A stretch of DNA of 64,000 nt from Pyrinomonadaceae bacterium MAG19_C2-C3. Its GTDB lineage: Bacteria; Acidobacteriota; Blastocatellia; Pyrinomonadales; Pyrinomonadaceae. The stretch lies in NCBI GenBank assembly GCA_024330265.1, contig JANDLT010000022.1:1-64000 (forward strand). Reading direction: 5' to 3'. A program made the translations under genes and the position numbers. The notes beneath the pieces are model-generated. The model searched no databases, had not been told where the DNA came from, and worked only from the letters and a program-made list of their open reading frames with translations. Below, in pieces: positions 28,306 to 36,757 of the stretch (the first letter of the stretch is position 1; each line of letters starts with the position of its first letter).

Positions 28306-28835
28306 CTTCCGTCCGGCGTGACGGCTAGTAAGTCGTGAATTGTTCGGTGAAGCGTCGGGTGAATTAAGTCCGGCGCGATTTCGTTCAACGGGACGAGGAC
28401 GAAGCGGCGAAGATGCAGACGCGGGTGCGGAAGCTGAAGAAAGTCGGTTGATGAAACGATGTGCGCGGCGTCTGCCGTTTGATAGAAAAGTAAATCGAGG
28501 TCAATCGTGCGGGCGATGCGTATTTGTGATGACGATGCGTGGCGACGACCGAGAGCGTATTCGATGCGAAGCAAGCGGGCGAGAAGTGCATCGGGCGCAG
28601 GCAAGTCTCCACCGAGTTCGGCAACCATGTTGAGATACGAACCTTGATTCGCGTCCGTCTCCGCGCCGGGCGTGCTGACGGGTTCGGTTTCATAAATCGC
28701 GGACAGCGTTTTGATTGACAGCCCTGCATCCAATATCCCGCGCACGGCAAGCAACAGTTTCGCGGCGCGGTCACCGAGATTTGAACCTAAACCGACGAAG
28801 GCACTCGCTTCGGGCAACACGGATGGCAGCGTCAT
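28284..28835 (-). CDS. folK: 2-amino-4-hydroxy-6-hydroxymethyldihydropteridine pyrophosphokinase
   Basis: Transfers pyrophosphate from ATP to the pterin in folate synthesis. The 183-residue protein shows AFVGLGSNLGDRAAKL near residue 12, the ETEPVSTPG segment near 49, RIEYALGRRH near 90 and RTIDLDLLFY near 108. PHPRLHLRRFVLVPLNEIAP follows. The GPR that usually precedes TIDLD is IAR here. Its last six residues (KVERRR) and the stop lie in a repeat arm. The family usually ends near HP.l...i..ll.., so this tail is extra. Confidence 0.88.
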   Translation of the reverse strand: MTLPSVLPEASAFVGLGSNLGDRAAKLLLAVRGILDAGLSIKTLSAIYETEPVSTPGAETDANQGSYLNMVAELGGDLPAPDALLARLLRIEYALGRRHASSSQIRIARTIDLDLLFYQTADAAHIVSSTDFLQLPHPRLHLRRFVLVPLNEIAPDLIHPTLHRTIHDLLAVTPDGSKVERRR

Positions 28836-28886
28836 ACCGTGTAGTTTAACCTTGTCCGGCGAGGAATGGTGTGTTGTATGAAAGGT

Positions 28887-29831
28887 TTAGTTTATCGCCT
28901 CAATCATGGCGAACACTTCACTTGTGATTTGTTCGGCTTTTAAGTCTTGCGCTGCGCGCTTTTGGACTCTGCTCAAGTTGTCGCCGTTAAGATTGCGTTT
29001 GTACCAGCGCGCGGCGTCTTCGGTTATCCATCCGAGTTGTTGCATTAGCGGTAAGCTTTCCAATACATACTTGGTGCGTTCTTCGGCAGATTGATTTTCC
29101 AAGTTTTCAATAGGTCCGATAGTGTAACTTCGCAACCATGCTTCATACCCCGGTATCGCGTTTTCGAGTTCGGTTGGCATGTGTTCACCTACGCCCTTCA
29201 GCCCGCCTTTGCCGCCGGTTAAACTGCATCCGACTAGACCCGGCGGTGCTGATGATTCTAAATTCACATCTATGCTCCGTCCGGGAGTAATATCCTCTCT
29301 AAAGTAAGTAGAACCAAATGTGATCCAGTAACCGTCTTTGAAAAATCTAATAGCATTAGACATGCGACCTAAATGCCTTACGCCCTCGCGCAATCGTACA
29401 GGTCGCACATCCTGTGCGAAGGTCTGTACTGTGAACCACGATAGGTACGTCTTACTATCCGGTAGATTATGGATGTTATAGGTGTAAAGGTACTTGCCGT
29501 CAGACATCTTCGTGACCGAAGCACTAAGGATTATGTCAATCGCATCGGGTCGTTGATACATGATGACTTTCTCTTTGCCGTCATAGCCAATCCATGTGAA
29601 AGCGTATTTACCGGCTTTCACATCCACTGCTTCGACGCGCGGCTTCGGGTCGTAAGTCACGGGTTCGTCCGTCTTCGGGTCAATGTGCGTCTCGCGGTGT
29701 TCATACTGTGTCGGAGACGTGAGCGTGACGCGGCTTTTCGGTATCGGCTGACGCTGTATCTTTTGTGCTTGTTGCGGCGTGGTCGCACATGCTGCCTGTA
29801 GAAACAAAATTACAATTATTACGAGACGCAT
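28887..29831 (-). CDS. Exported, probable lipoprotein, unknown function
   Basis: The 314-residue protein begins MRLVIIVILFLQAACATTPQ. This is a hydrophobic leader ending in Cys, a plausible but weak lipobox (QAAC). The body contains WIGYDGKEKVIMYQRPD near residue 80 and a conserved-looking WFTVQTFAQDVRP. The last residues FAMIEAIN are repeated in a 45-codon ORF 2.8 kb away (31754-31891). AGAGGAAAG precedes ATG 29831. No family is recognised. It stands last in the minus-strand block that contains the Cys-rich paralogues, behind a perfect hairpin. Confidence 0.5.
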   Translation of the reverse strand: MRLVIIVILFLQAACATTPQQAQKIQRQPIPKSRVTLTSPTQYEHRETHIDPKTDEPVTYDPKPRVEAVDVKAGKYAFTWIGYDGKEKVIMYQRPDAIDIILSASVTKMSDGKYLYTYNIHNLPDSKTYLSWFTVQTFAQDVRPVRLREGVRHLGRMSNAIRFFKDGYWITFGSTYFREDITPGRSIDVNLESSAPPGLVGCSLTGGKGGLKGVGEHMPTELENAIPGYEAWLRSYTIGPIENLENQSAEERTKYVLESLPLMQQLGWITEDAARWYKRNLNGDNLSRVQKRAAQDLKAEQITSEVFAMIEAIN

Positions 29832-29869
29832 AATCTTTCCTCTCCGTAAATTCAGTTCGCTTAACCTAT

Positions 29870-29934
29870 GCGTAAATGGCATTTCGAGCAGACGGTTACG
29901 ATTATCACCCGCCTACTCGAAATGCCATTTACGC
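29870..29934 (-). terminator. Perfect 19-bp hairpin after the 594-residue Cys-rich gene
   Basis: A 19-bp perfect inverted repeat (29870-29888 and 29916-29934), containing GCGTAAATGGCATTTCGAG, has a 27-nt loop. It begins six bases past the 594-residue gene's stop. It lacks a long U tract. Probable transcript end or stabilising structure. Confidence 0.65.
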
Positions 29935-29940
29935 TCTTAT

Positions 29941-31725
29941 TCACTCGCAAGTATAGTAGCTGCCGTTCCAACAAGGGTCGGGATAGGGTTCAGGATTGAT
30001 GTTTGTGCAATCACACGTACTTGTATCCCAAGACCCGCCGTTGTTGTAACAGTCTTGTTCCTGAACGGCGTCGCACGACGGCGGCACATGAGTTCCTTCC
30101 AGCGTGCCGACGGCATTCGCAAATCCCTGACTGTTCTCGAAGTTCTGCCGCAGAATTTCGCGCCCGTTCAACCCTTGCGCGTTGTCGCCGCGCAGTCGGT
30201 TAAGCGATTGTTCGTGTTCAGCAGTGGTCGGCTCACGCATCCAGTAGCCGACGTGTAAGTCCGTAACGTAATCCGCGTCGCTCCGATTACGGTTGACATA
30301 CTCCGCCGATTGGAACATCGAGCGTTCATACTCTTTAGCCACCGTGAGCGTTTGCGAATCCCCCTGCGCCTGAGCCGTCTCCAACCTGCCCGTCCAATAT
30401 GACCAATCCGCGTCGCTCAAGTTTCTTTCAAGTGTCGCCCACGAGACGTTCGGGACGAAACTCGTCACGTTACTGGCGAAGCCGTTCGGTATGTTCTCCC
30501 CGAACTCAAACCTCAAGTGCCAATGTGGGTCTTTCTTCTTCGTCTCATCATTGGTGTCGGTTGAACCATGTGCAACGAAAATCTCATTCAGTTCTCTCCA
30601 CCGATCAGTGGGAACATCACCCGGATCCCTGCAACAACGAACATCACAGTTTATTCCGACACGATGCTCGTCGTGATTAAGATGTGCCAGTGACCATCGC
30701 GCATCAACATCAAACTTCCCGCCTTGCGGAAGGCTTTGATCGTTGTAATGAAGCTTTTTATTTTCCGGGATTGGTTCGTTCGGGTAGAACTTTGCCGCGT
30801 AAGCATTGGCAATCTCCCGAAGCCCCTGATTAGCTCTAAACGTTCCCCAGTGATTAGTTCCTGCGGGGTGCGCGGCAATACCTGCAAAGCCGATCAAGTT
30901 GTAATTGTCACCCTCGAACAACTCCACTAAATCGGGAACTTTGACATCCAGAATGACATCGGTACTCAAGTCTGCCGCGGTCGCTGTGATTTTCGTGCGA
31001 CCATTGAAGACGCTGGCTTGGTAGTTGGTGCGTAACACGCCGGAAGCATCGGTCATGCCGCGCAATTCGGTTCGTTCCCTGTCAAATGTTCCTTTCGGAC
31101 GCTCGACGTTTCCGCCGACGTGCGCCGCATCAATGTGTCCGCCCGACCCGGCAGCTACTTCGAGAGTAAGCCTCACCGACCGGACGCCGGCAGGTCTCAC
31201 TATAACCGTTAGCGGAGCCTTGCTGATGCCGCCGGTTTCAGCCGGACGAATGTACTGGTCTAGTCCCGCGTCAACTATGAGTGTTATTGATTCCGGCGTT
31301 GGTGTCGGATTCGGCGTCGGGTCAGGTGACGGCGAAGGTGAAGGTGAAGGCATCGGACACGGATTGCCGTTGGGAGCGAAACTCTGTCCGGGCTGGCATT
31401 GATTGGGTGCGATGAAGCGTATCGCGTGGCGGAAACTTCCGAGATATATCCGCGCGCCGTTAGAAATATCAACGACTCCGTGACTGCTGTATGTTTCATA
31501 GATTTCATCCGGCTTCGGATACAGATACTCGACATAGACCTTCGCGGCGTCCCAGTTGCCGGAGCCTTCATCGTAAGCGGTTCCGACCAACTTATCTCTG
31601 TTCAGACCGCCCTCGAACAAGCGACCCATGACCGTCGGGTCGTAATACAGTGCCGCGCAGTAATCCAACTCCGAAGCCGCATAGCCATAGACATAGCCGA
31701 GCGCATCAGTCATTACATTCGTCAT
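29941..31725 (-). CDS. Cys-rich DUF4214 protein with a possible LAS-type peptidase core
   Basis: The 594-residue protein has a Tyr/Gly-rich N-terminus (YVYGYAASELDYC), then QCQPGQSFAPNG and a Pro/Ser/Thr linker (about 108-145). A beta-rich region follows (150-265), then a segment with HRVGINCD (His354, Asp361) and HWH (401-403). DUF4214 follows (about 425-545) and a C-terminal Cys module (CDxVQEQDCYxxGGSWD). The H-x6-D and H-x-H spacing resembles LAS/M15-type zinc peptidases; this is inference. It is a paralogue of the 736-residue protein at both ends. No signal peptide is visible at the ATG, odd for a protein with such cysteines and linker. Sequence just upstream resembles the corresponding region of the paralogue. 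Confidence 0.65.
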   Translation of the reverse strand: MTNVMTDALGYVYGYAASELDYCAALYYDPTVMGRLFEGGLNRDKLVGTAYDEGSGNWDAAKVYVEYLYPKPDEIYETYSSHGVVDISNGARIYLGSFRHAIRFIAPNQCQPGQSFAPNGNPCPMPSPSPSPSPDPTPNPTPTPESITLIVDAGLDQYIRPAETGGISKAPLTVIVRPAGVRSVRLTLEVAAGSGGHIDAAHVGGNVERPKGTFDRERTELRGMTDASGVLRTNYQASVFNGRTKITATAADLSTDVILDVKVPDLVELFEGDNYNLIGFAGIAAHPAGTNHWGTFRANQGLREIANAYAAKFYPNEPIPENKKLHYNDQSLPQGGKFDVDARWSLAHLNHDEHRVGINCDVRCCRDPGDVPTDRWRELNEIFVAHGSTDTNDETKKKDPHWHLRFEFGENIPNGFASNVTSFVPNVSWATLERNLSDADWSYWTGRLETAQAQGDSQTLTVAKEYERSMFQSAEYVNRNRSDADYVTDLHVGYWMREPTTAEHEQSLNRLRGDNAQGLNGREILRQNFENSQGFANAVGTLEGTHVPPSCDAVQEQDCYNNGGSWDTSTCDCTNINPEPYPDPCWNGSYYTCE

Positions 31726-31753
31726 CCTCGCAATCGTCAGGCGACGGGAGGCT

Positions 31754-31891
31754 TCAGTTTATCGCCTCAATCATGGCGAACAGATACTTTCTCGCGCCCC
31801 GTATCTTGAAAGTTTGTTCGGCTAATCTAGAGGTCTTACGCTTTGCCTTTTTGATTACTACTTCTACGTCACCGTGCCGGAGACTTTTCAT
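31754..31891 (-). CDS. 45-codon ORF repeating the lipoprotein C-terminus
   Basis: This short frame starts at ATG 31891, inside the last codons of the 311-residue STN-like gene (other frame), and ends at TGA 31754. Its product ends ARKYLFAMIEAIN, and its middle reads KRKTSRLAEQTFK. The lipoprotein at 28887 ends KRAAQDLKAEQIT-SEVFAMIEAIN, so the two tails are related. It is either a vestige of a duplicated lipoprotein gene or a small coupled gene. It ends 28 bases before the start of the 594-residue gene. Confidence 0.5.
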   Translation of the reverse strand: MKSLRHGDVEVVIKKAKRKTSRLAEQTFKIRGARKYLFAMIEAIN

Positions 31892-32804
31892 TAAGCGGTA
31901 TAAGTGTCCAAGTGGTGCTTTCGGCTTCGTGTTGCTTCTTGAGTCTTTCTAAAGAATTTTTATTCGCTTTCAATCCACTAGAACCATTTCTTCTCACACC
32001 CCTCGCCCCATTCTTTACATCTCTGGCAGGTGAAGGCGATGAAACAATTCTTGCCACCCACAAAGCGTTTCCGTTAGCCCTGATAATTCCGTCGAGTATC
32101 TGCCTGACGGTTAAATCAACTCCGGCAAAGGTCACATTCTTAACATTGAATATGTCGTCGGGAGAACTCCCATAGTCGCCGATATACCCATCCCTGTATT
32201 CTTCAGGATATAACGTCATGTTGATTTTCAATCTAAGAATTGCGTCGGCATCAATCAAGCTGACCCTGCGGACGTTGAATTGCTTTATGCTCAAGTTCAA
32301 CAAGTTATGCGGAAGGTAAGCATCTTGCGGCTTGAAGATATGAAGGGCATTGTTTGCCGAAGTTGATTCGTATCCTTGATTAGATTGAAGGATGGCATTT
32401 ATCAGCTGCTGAACGGTCGCACCCCGTTCAACACGAGGGGGCTTGGATTCAATGTTGATAGGCTCAACAATCTCTATTCCCATAGCGAGTTCGTAATGCT
32501 GCGCGGTGTCAATAAGCTGTTGCAACATTCCCTTACTGTGCGGGACGAACACAGCTTCTCGCGCAAGTTTCATGTTGAGGTCTTGTTCAAATGTCTGCGG
32601 TCGTCGGGCAGCGTGCGCGAAGCTTCCGAGCAAAGAACTCGGAGTGAAAATCGCCAAAAACGTCGCAAGCGTCCAAACCGAAAGCATAACTAGAAGCGCG
32701 GGAATCACATCGTCCGGTTTGAACTCTGCTTTGTTCTTCGACCCGACATCTTTAATTGAATCGAACAAACTTCCAATACAACTTCTTTTCTTCTTCCACC
32801 ACAT
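31869..32804 (-). CDS. STN-like exported or membrane-anchored protein, paralogue 2
   Basis: The 311-residue protein has one membrane segment at about residues 33-55 (VIPALLVMLSVWTLATFLAIF). Two STN-like units follow: MLQQLIDTAQHYELAMGIEI...ATVQQLINAILQ, and DLTVRQILDGIIRANGNALWVA. The second ends a block PDDIFNVKNVTFAGVDL. It matches the upstream 258-residue protein over most of its length. STN domains are found in secretins and TonB-dependent systems; no secretin is in the window. Its start overlaps the upstream gene by 53 bases in another frame. AAGG sits seven bases ahead of the ATG at 32804, so coupling is plausible. A start at Met39 (32690) is a weaker alternative. The tail is basic. Confidence 0.6.
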   Translation of the reverse strand: MWWKKKRSCIGSLFDSIKDVGSKNKAEFKPDDVIPALLVMLSVWTLATFLAIFTPSSLLGSFAHAARRPQTFEQDLNMKLAREAVFVPHSKGMLQQLIDTAQHYELAMGIEIVEPINIESKPPRVERGATVQQLINAILQSNQGYESTSANNALHIFKPQDAYLPHNLLNLSIKQFNVRRVSLIDADAILRLKINMTLYPEEYRDGYIGDYGSSPDDIFNVKNVTFAGVDLTVRQILDGIIRANGNALWVARIVSSPSPARDVKNGARGVRRNGSSGLKANKNSLERLKKQHEAESTTWTLIPLNEKSPAR

Positions 32805-33528
32805 CGGTTGCCTTTTCCATCGTTTCGCCTTTTGGCGTTAAATCTTTTACCTGCGCCACCCATAAAGCATTACCGTTCGCTTTAGCGATGCGATCAAGTA
32901 TTTCTCGCACAGTAAGATTATCGCCGGAGAAGGTAATGTTAGGTATGGCGAAAATATCGTCGGGCGCGAACCCGTAGCCACCCATATATCCATCTTTGAA
33001 TTCTTCTGGATGAAGCGCGATTTCAACCGCCCACCAAAGCTTTTCTTCAACATCGAACAAATTTTTCTTATCTACTTCAAATTCTTCAACGCGAATATCC
33101 AGAACATTCTGCGGATCATCACTCGTAGAAGCAGGCGAGATGTGGATGATTTCTTTCTCCACAACCATGAAATGAATGGGCGCACGGGCGACAATCGCAC
33201 CGATTAAATCTTGAACCGTTGCTTCACTCCCAAGCGAAAGCGGTGGAATAGGTGAATCCTTAGTTTGTTCAAGCCACTCAATGCCCATCGGCAGTCGATA
33301 ATGCTGTGCAACCTCAGTTAGCTGCTGCAGCGGCGGTCTGTCGCTTGGAATAAATTCGGCTTTCTGCCTGAGTTTGAATTCTAAGCCGTGTTTGTTCGCG
33401 TCCGCCTTAGTGTTTTGTGCGACGCTCACTTTTGACTTATCTCGCGTTGCGGAAACGAAGGGTAAGTAAGCAAAAATCGTTGCTATAGCAGCTAAAAGCA
33501 CGATATTCCTTTGCCTTGAATTAGACAT
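32752..33528 (-). CDS. STN-like exported protein, paralogue 1
   Basis: The 258-residue protein starts MSNSRQRNIVLLAAIATIFA, a signal peptide ending about FVSA. The mature part shows PPLQQLTEVAQHYRLPMGIEW with ATVQDLIGAIVA, then GYMGGYGFAPDDIFAIPNIT, then DNLTVREILDRIAKANGNALWVAQ. The two LxxLL/IxxI-type segments resemble STN or secretin N domains. ATG 33528 has GGAGG seven bases upstream; the open frame further up is not needed. The next gene, overlapping by 53 bases, is its paralogue. Function unknown. Confidence 0.65.
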   Translation of the reverse strand: MSNSRQRNIVLLAAIATIFAYLPFVSATRDKSKVSVAQNTKADANKHGLEFKLRQKAEFIPSDRPPLQQLTEVAQHYRLPMGIEWLEQTKDSPIPPLSLGSEATVQDLIGAIVARAPIHFMVVEKEIIHISPASTSDDPQNVLDIRVEEFEVDKKNLFDVEEKLWWAVEIALHPEEFKDGYMGGYGFAPDDIFAIPNITFSGDNLTVREILDRIAKANGNALWVAQVKDLTPKGETMEKATDVVEEEKKLYWKFVRFN

Positions 33529-33542
33529 AATTTCCTCCAACA

Positions 33543-33604
33543 CATCTGGCGAAAGCGATGCAGACGGATGACGTTCAACGTCATCCGTCTGCATCGCCCA
33601 GATG
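33543..33604 (-). terminator. Perfect 19-bp hairpin after the 736-residue gene
   Basis: A 19-bp perfect stem (33555-33573 and 33579-33597) with loop TTCAA is wrapped by a 7-bp outer stem (33543-33549 and 33598-33604). It starts directly after the TAG stop of the 736-residue gene. No U tract, but very stable. It separates that gene from the STN-like pair. Confidence 0.75.
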
Positions 33605-35815
33605 CTAATTACTGCAAATGTATGTGCCATTGCTGTAGCACGGGTCGTAAGAGTAATTGCAAGAGCAGGTACTTGAATCCCATGATCCACCGCTACTATA
33701 ACAATCTTGTTCTTGAACCAGATCGCACCCGACGGGATCGGTAACTACCAGCAACTGCCACTGTTGATTTGCACCACCAACATATTCCCACTGATGAATG
33801 TATGCGCCATTGTGTGTGTATGCGCCTTCAACATCCAACCCCTTTCCACTGTGACGGGCGACAATCTTAAAATAGCCATCACCCGTCGGAATCACTTCCC
33901 ATTGTTGGTTAGTACCTCCCGCGTAAGTCTGCTGAATTACACGCGCGCCGTTCTGTGTTCCTGCACCTTGAACTTCGAGTGCCTTACTCGAATAACGCAC
34001 GAGAATTTTGTAGTAACCGTTGCCCGTCGGTACGAACTGGAACTGCTGCTCGAAGCCGCCGAAATAATCCCACTGCTGTAGGAAAGCACCGTCGCTGTAG
34101 CTGCCAATGTAGAGCGACTTGCCGCTGTGCCGTGCCGTCACTTGGTAGAAAGCGTTCGGATCAAGTTCGGCGGAAGGCTCATCTGCCGGAGCGAGTTCCA
34201 ACGAATAAACTAAGTTGACGAATTCCGATGAGGTTTCAAAACTTTGCAATAACAGTTCGCGCCCGTTTTGCCCTTGCGCGTTGTAGCTACCCAACGTACT
34301 AAGCCACGAAGCGTGTTCCGGTGATGCGGGCGCGCGTTGGTAGTAACCGTAGAACAAATTGTAAACAAACTCCTCGTCCGAAGCGTTACGACTTGCGTAA
34401 TCAAGTGATTGAAACAACGCGCGTCCGAGTGCTTTGGCTTCGGCTAATAGTTGCGCCTGTCCCTGCCCGCCCGCTGTATTTAAGCGGTTCGTCCATGTTT
34501 GCAGATCGGCATCTGAAGGTTGCCACTCAACGACGCCCATGTAGAAATAGTCGACGAACGCAGTAGTCTTTTTACGCGCTGGCGTGGTGAGCGGCGGAGG
34601 TGTCGAATCATCTCCTTCAACAGAAATTCCATTACACTGGTAAGTGTAACTTTTATCATCATTGCTTAACACGAAACCGTTGACCGTATAGCGTTGGTAT
34701 CCAGTGACAGCGCAACTGCCGCCGCGCAAACACGTGGTGCTACAAACTGAGTAAGTGTGTACCCACTCTCCGCTACCTCCAGTGCCTCTTCCTTGTGCCG
34801 GAGTCGTGCCTCCGCCTTTTCGGGGAACCAAGCACGAATTTGGAACATCATTATTGATCGTATCGGATAACGGCATACGGAATTGCATGTTATTGCCGAA
34901 CTGGTCTTTTACTTGCCAATCAATAACTTTCGTCCACCCGTCGGTTCTCCGTCCCCGCACCGTCGCTCTACATTCGTTTGCGGCTCCGGCACTGTTACTA
35001 CGTGTAGCAACATACGCCATTGTCGTTGGCTGCTGCACCGTAAGTGGTATTTGTGCAACGGATTCGCTCTCGCCGTACTTGTACCTTAGTTCAATATTAA
35101 CGTCGTCTGGACTTCCACTCTTTCTATCTTTAGAAAACACCTTGATTGTTGATGCGGAGTTACTGCTAAGTGTTACCAAACTGCTATTCGTTGACCAAGT
35201 ATAAGTACCGCCAACAGGCGTACCTGTAGCTACTATTTCTAAGAAATTCGCGTTGGGAAGATCACCTACGGCAGTTCCGTTAGCCAACGGAACACCGCTG
35301 CCACTGGTTCTGTAGCTAACTCTCGCCTGTTGAGTAGGAGTAGGACTCGGCGTCGGCGTCGGGGTCGGAGTCGGACATGGACTGCCGTTGGGAGCGAAAC
35401 TCTGTCCGGGTTGGCACTGGTCAGGCGGCGGCGGGAAGCGGATGGTGTGGTCGCTCCGCCCCATCGCGTACCATCTCCCATCGTAAGCATCAATGGCGTA
35501 GTGGATGCTGTCCGTGTTGTAGTATTCATTACCAATCGGGTAGGCATAGCTGAAGTGGACTGCTGCCGGATTTGTATCCGCGTAGCCGCTGGCGTAGCCT
35601 TGCGCGAGTAAGCGCGTGTTTTCGCTTTGGTAGTTGCCTTCGACGAAGCGACTATAAATCGCCGGGTCGTAGTAAAGCCCGCCGCAATAGTCCATCTCCG
35701 AGTAGGCGTAGCCATAGACGTATCGTCCATCGTGCCACACCAACGAAGAACCGGAGATATAACCGCGATAGCAACCTCCATAGCAATCGTAGTAACACTC
35801 GCCGGGCGCAGGCAT
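33605..35815 (-). CDS. Cys-rich DUF4214 protein with ricin-type lectin domain
   Basis: The 736-residue protein has a Tyr/Gly/Cys-rich N-terminus (MPAPGECYYDCYGGCYRGYI), then QCQPGQSFAPNGSPCPTPTP and a Pro/Thr linker (about 135-165). A beta-rich domain follows (165-420, with several Cys), then DUF4214 (about 430-550). A ricin-type beta-trefoil comes next (about 565-695, with repeated QWQ/NGYYKI blocks), then a C-terminal Cys module as in its 594-residue paralogue. A carbohydrate-binding surface protein is a fair inference. No signal peptide is visible at the first ATG. The frame is continuous upstream to the TAG of the preceding 244-residue gene, 31 codons earlier. Confidence 0.7.
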   Translation of the reverse strand: MPAPGECYYDCYGGCYRGYISGSSLVWHDGRYVYGYAYSEMDYCGGLYYDPAIYSRFVEGNYQSENTRLLAQGYASGYADTNPAAVHFSYAYPIGNEYYNTDSIHYAIDAYDGRWYAMGRSDHTIRFPPPPDQCQPGQSFAPNGSPCPTPTPTPTPSPTPTQQARVSYRTSGSGVPLANGTAVGDLPNANFLEIVATGTPVGGTYTWSTNSSLVTLSSNSASTIKVFSKDRKSGSPDDVNIELRYKYGESESVAQIPLTVQQPTTMAYVATRSNSAGAANECRATVRGRRTDGWTKVIDWQVKDQFGNNMQFRMPLSDTINNDVPNSCLVPRKGGGTTPAQGRGTGGSGEWVHTYSVCSTTCLRGGSCAVTGYQRYTVNGFVLSNDDKSYTYQCNGISVEGDDSTPPPLTTPARKKTTAFVDYFYMGVVEWQPSDADLQTWTNRLNTAGGQGQAQLLAEAKALGRALFQSLDYASRNASDEEFVYNLFYGYYQRAPASPEHASWLSTLGSYNAQGQNGRELLLQSFETSSEFVNLVYSLELAPADEPSAELDPNAFYQVTARHSGKSLYIGSYSDGAFLQQWDYFGGFEQQFQFVPTGNGYYKILVRYSSKALEVQGAGTQNGARVIQQTYAGGTNQQWEVIPTGDGYFKIVARHSGKGLDVEGAYTHNGAYIHQWEYVGGANQQWQLLVVTDPVGCDLVQEQDCYSSGGSWDSSTCSCNYSYDPCYSNGTYICSN

Positions 35816-35905
35816 CAGGTTCGGTTGCGCTACGCCGCCGTCTTGCGTTCCAGATTTACGTCTGCCTTCGCGTGTCCGGCGACGTAAGCCTTCAGTTAAT
35901 TGTTT

Positions 35906-36640
35906 CTAGTTTTGTAGTGGACTTGATGCTTGTTGCTGCGCGTCTTTTTTGATTTCAAGCTGATAGATATTCGGCGTGACACGTTCTTTGAGAAACTTAT
36001 CGAACTTATCGAAGGCTTCTTCGCCGATGCTAAAGCGCAGACGGTCGCGTGCGCGTAAGATGGTTTGCTTGCGCTCTTGCGACAACACCATGAGTTCGGG
36101 TGGCGGGGCGGGTAAGTCAATCCTCTTTTTGCCTTTGTGTTTCTCTCTGAACGCCTTGATGATTTTCTGGGCGGCGGCATCTAGTCGCTCGACATCGCGG
36201 TTGGTGTCGGCGGCAACACGGTCAAGGATGACGGCTTGCGCGTCGTCTAATTTCGCCAAGTGCTTGTAGAGTTTGCGAAGGTGCTTGGCGTCTTTGCCTT
36301 TCTTTTCTTCATCGTCGGCTTGTTTGTCGAGTTCTTTGAGGTGGCGAAACACCTGATTGTAAGTGACGTGTTCGGGTACGGTTTTCCCTTCAAGCAAAGT
36401 TCCGATGGAAGATACGGGTTCGCCGGGAGCGGGTATGTGCAGGTCAGGCGGCGTGGGCTTCAAGCCGTTGGGTGAAGAGACTTTGGCTTTGCGTTCCTCG
36501 TCGCTTTGGTTCGTTTGCGCGAAGGCGGTGTTGGTGAAAGCATCCAGCATCGTCTTGTAGATTCGCGGTTGGGAGACGGCAAGCGAAGCGACGGCTATCG
36601 CTATCAGGCAGGAGAAGCAAAGGACACGTTTTTTGTTCAT
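35906..36640 (-). CDS. Exported charged coiled-coil protein
   Basis: The 244-residue protein has a signal peptide (about 1-25: MNKKRVLCFSCLIAIAVASL). The mature part is highly charged. It has a Pro-rich segment (PPDLHIPAPGEP) and long Lys/Glu/Asp-rich helices (KDAKHLRKLYKHLAKLDDAQ). The C-terminus ends near QQASSPLQN. Coiled coil is likely. ATG 36640 has GGAG eight bases upstream. In-frame with its TAG stop, the 736-residue gene follows after 31 codons. Function unknown. Confidence 0.6.
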   Translation of the reverse strand: MNKKRVLCFSCLIAIAVASLAVSQPRIYKTMLDAFTNTAFAQTNQSDEERKAKVSSPNGLKPTPPDLHIPAPGEPVSSIGTLLEGKTVPEHVTYNQVFRHLKELDKQADDEEKKGKDAKHLRKLYKHLAKLDDAQAVILDRVAADTNRDVERLDAAAQKIIKAFREKHKGKKRIDLPAPPPELMVLSQERKQTILRARDRLRFSIGEEAFDKFDKFLKERVTPNIYQLEIKKDAQQQASSPLQN

Positions 36641-36757
36641 GGTTTTCTCCAAACGAAAAAGCACCTCACACATCGCTTAATTGAGTAAGCGGTGCGTGAG
36701 GCGCAGTTGAACGGACGTAAAGGTGATTACCAGTTTCTATGCTGGCACAGAGGTTGC

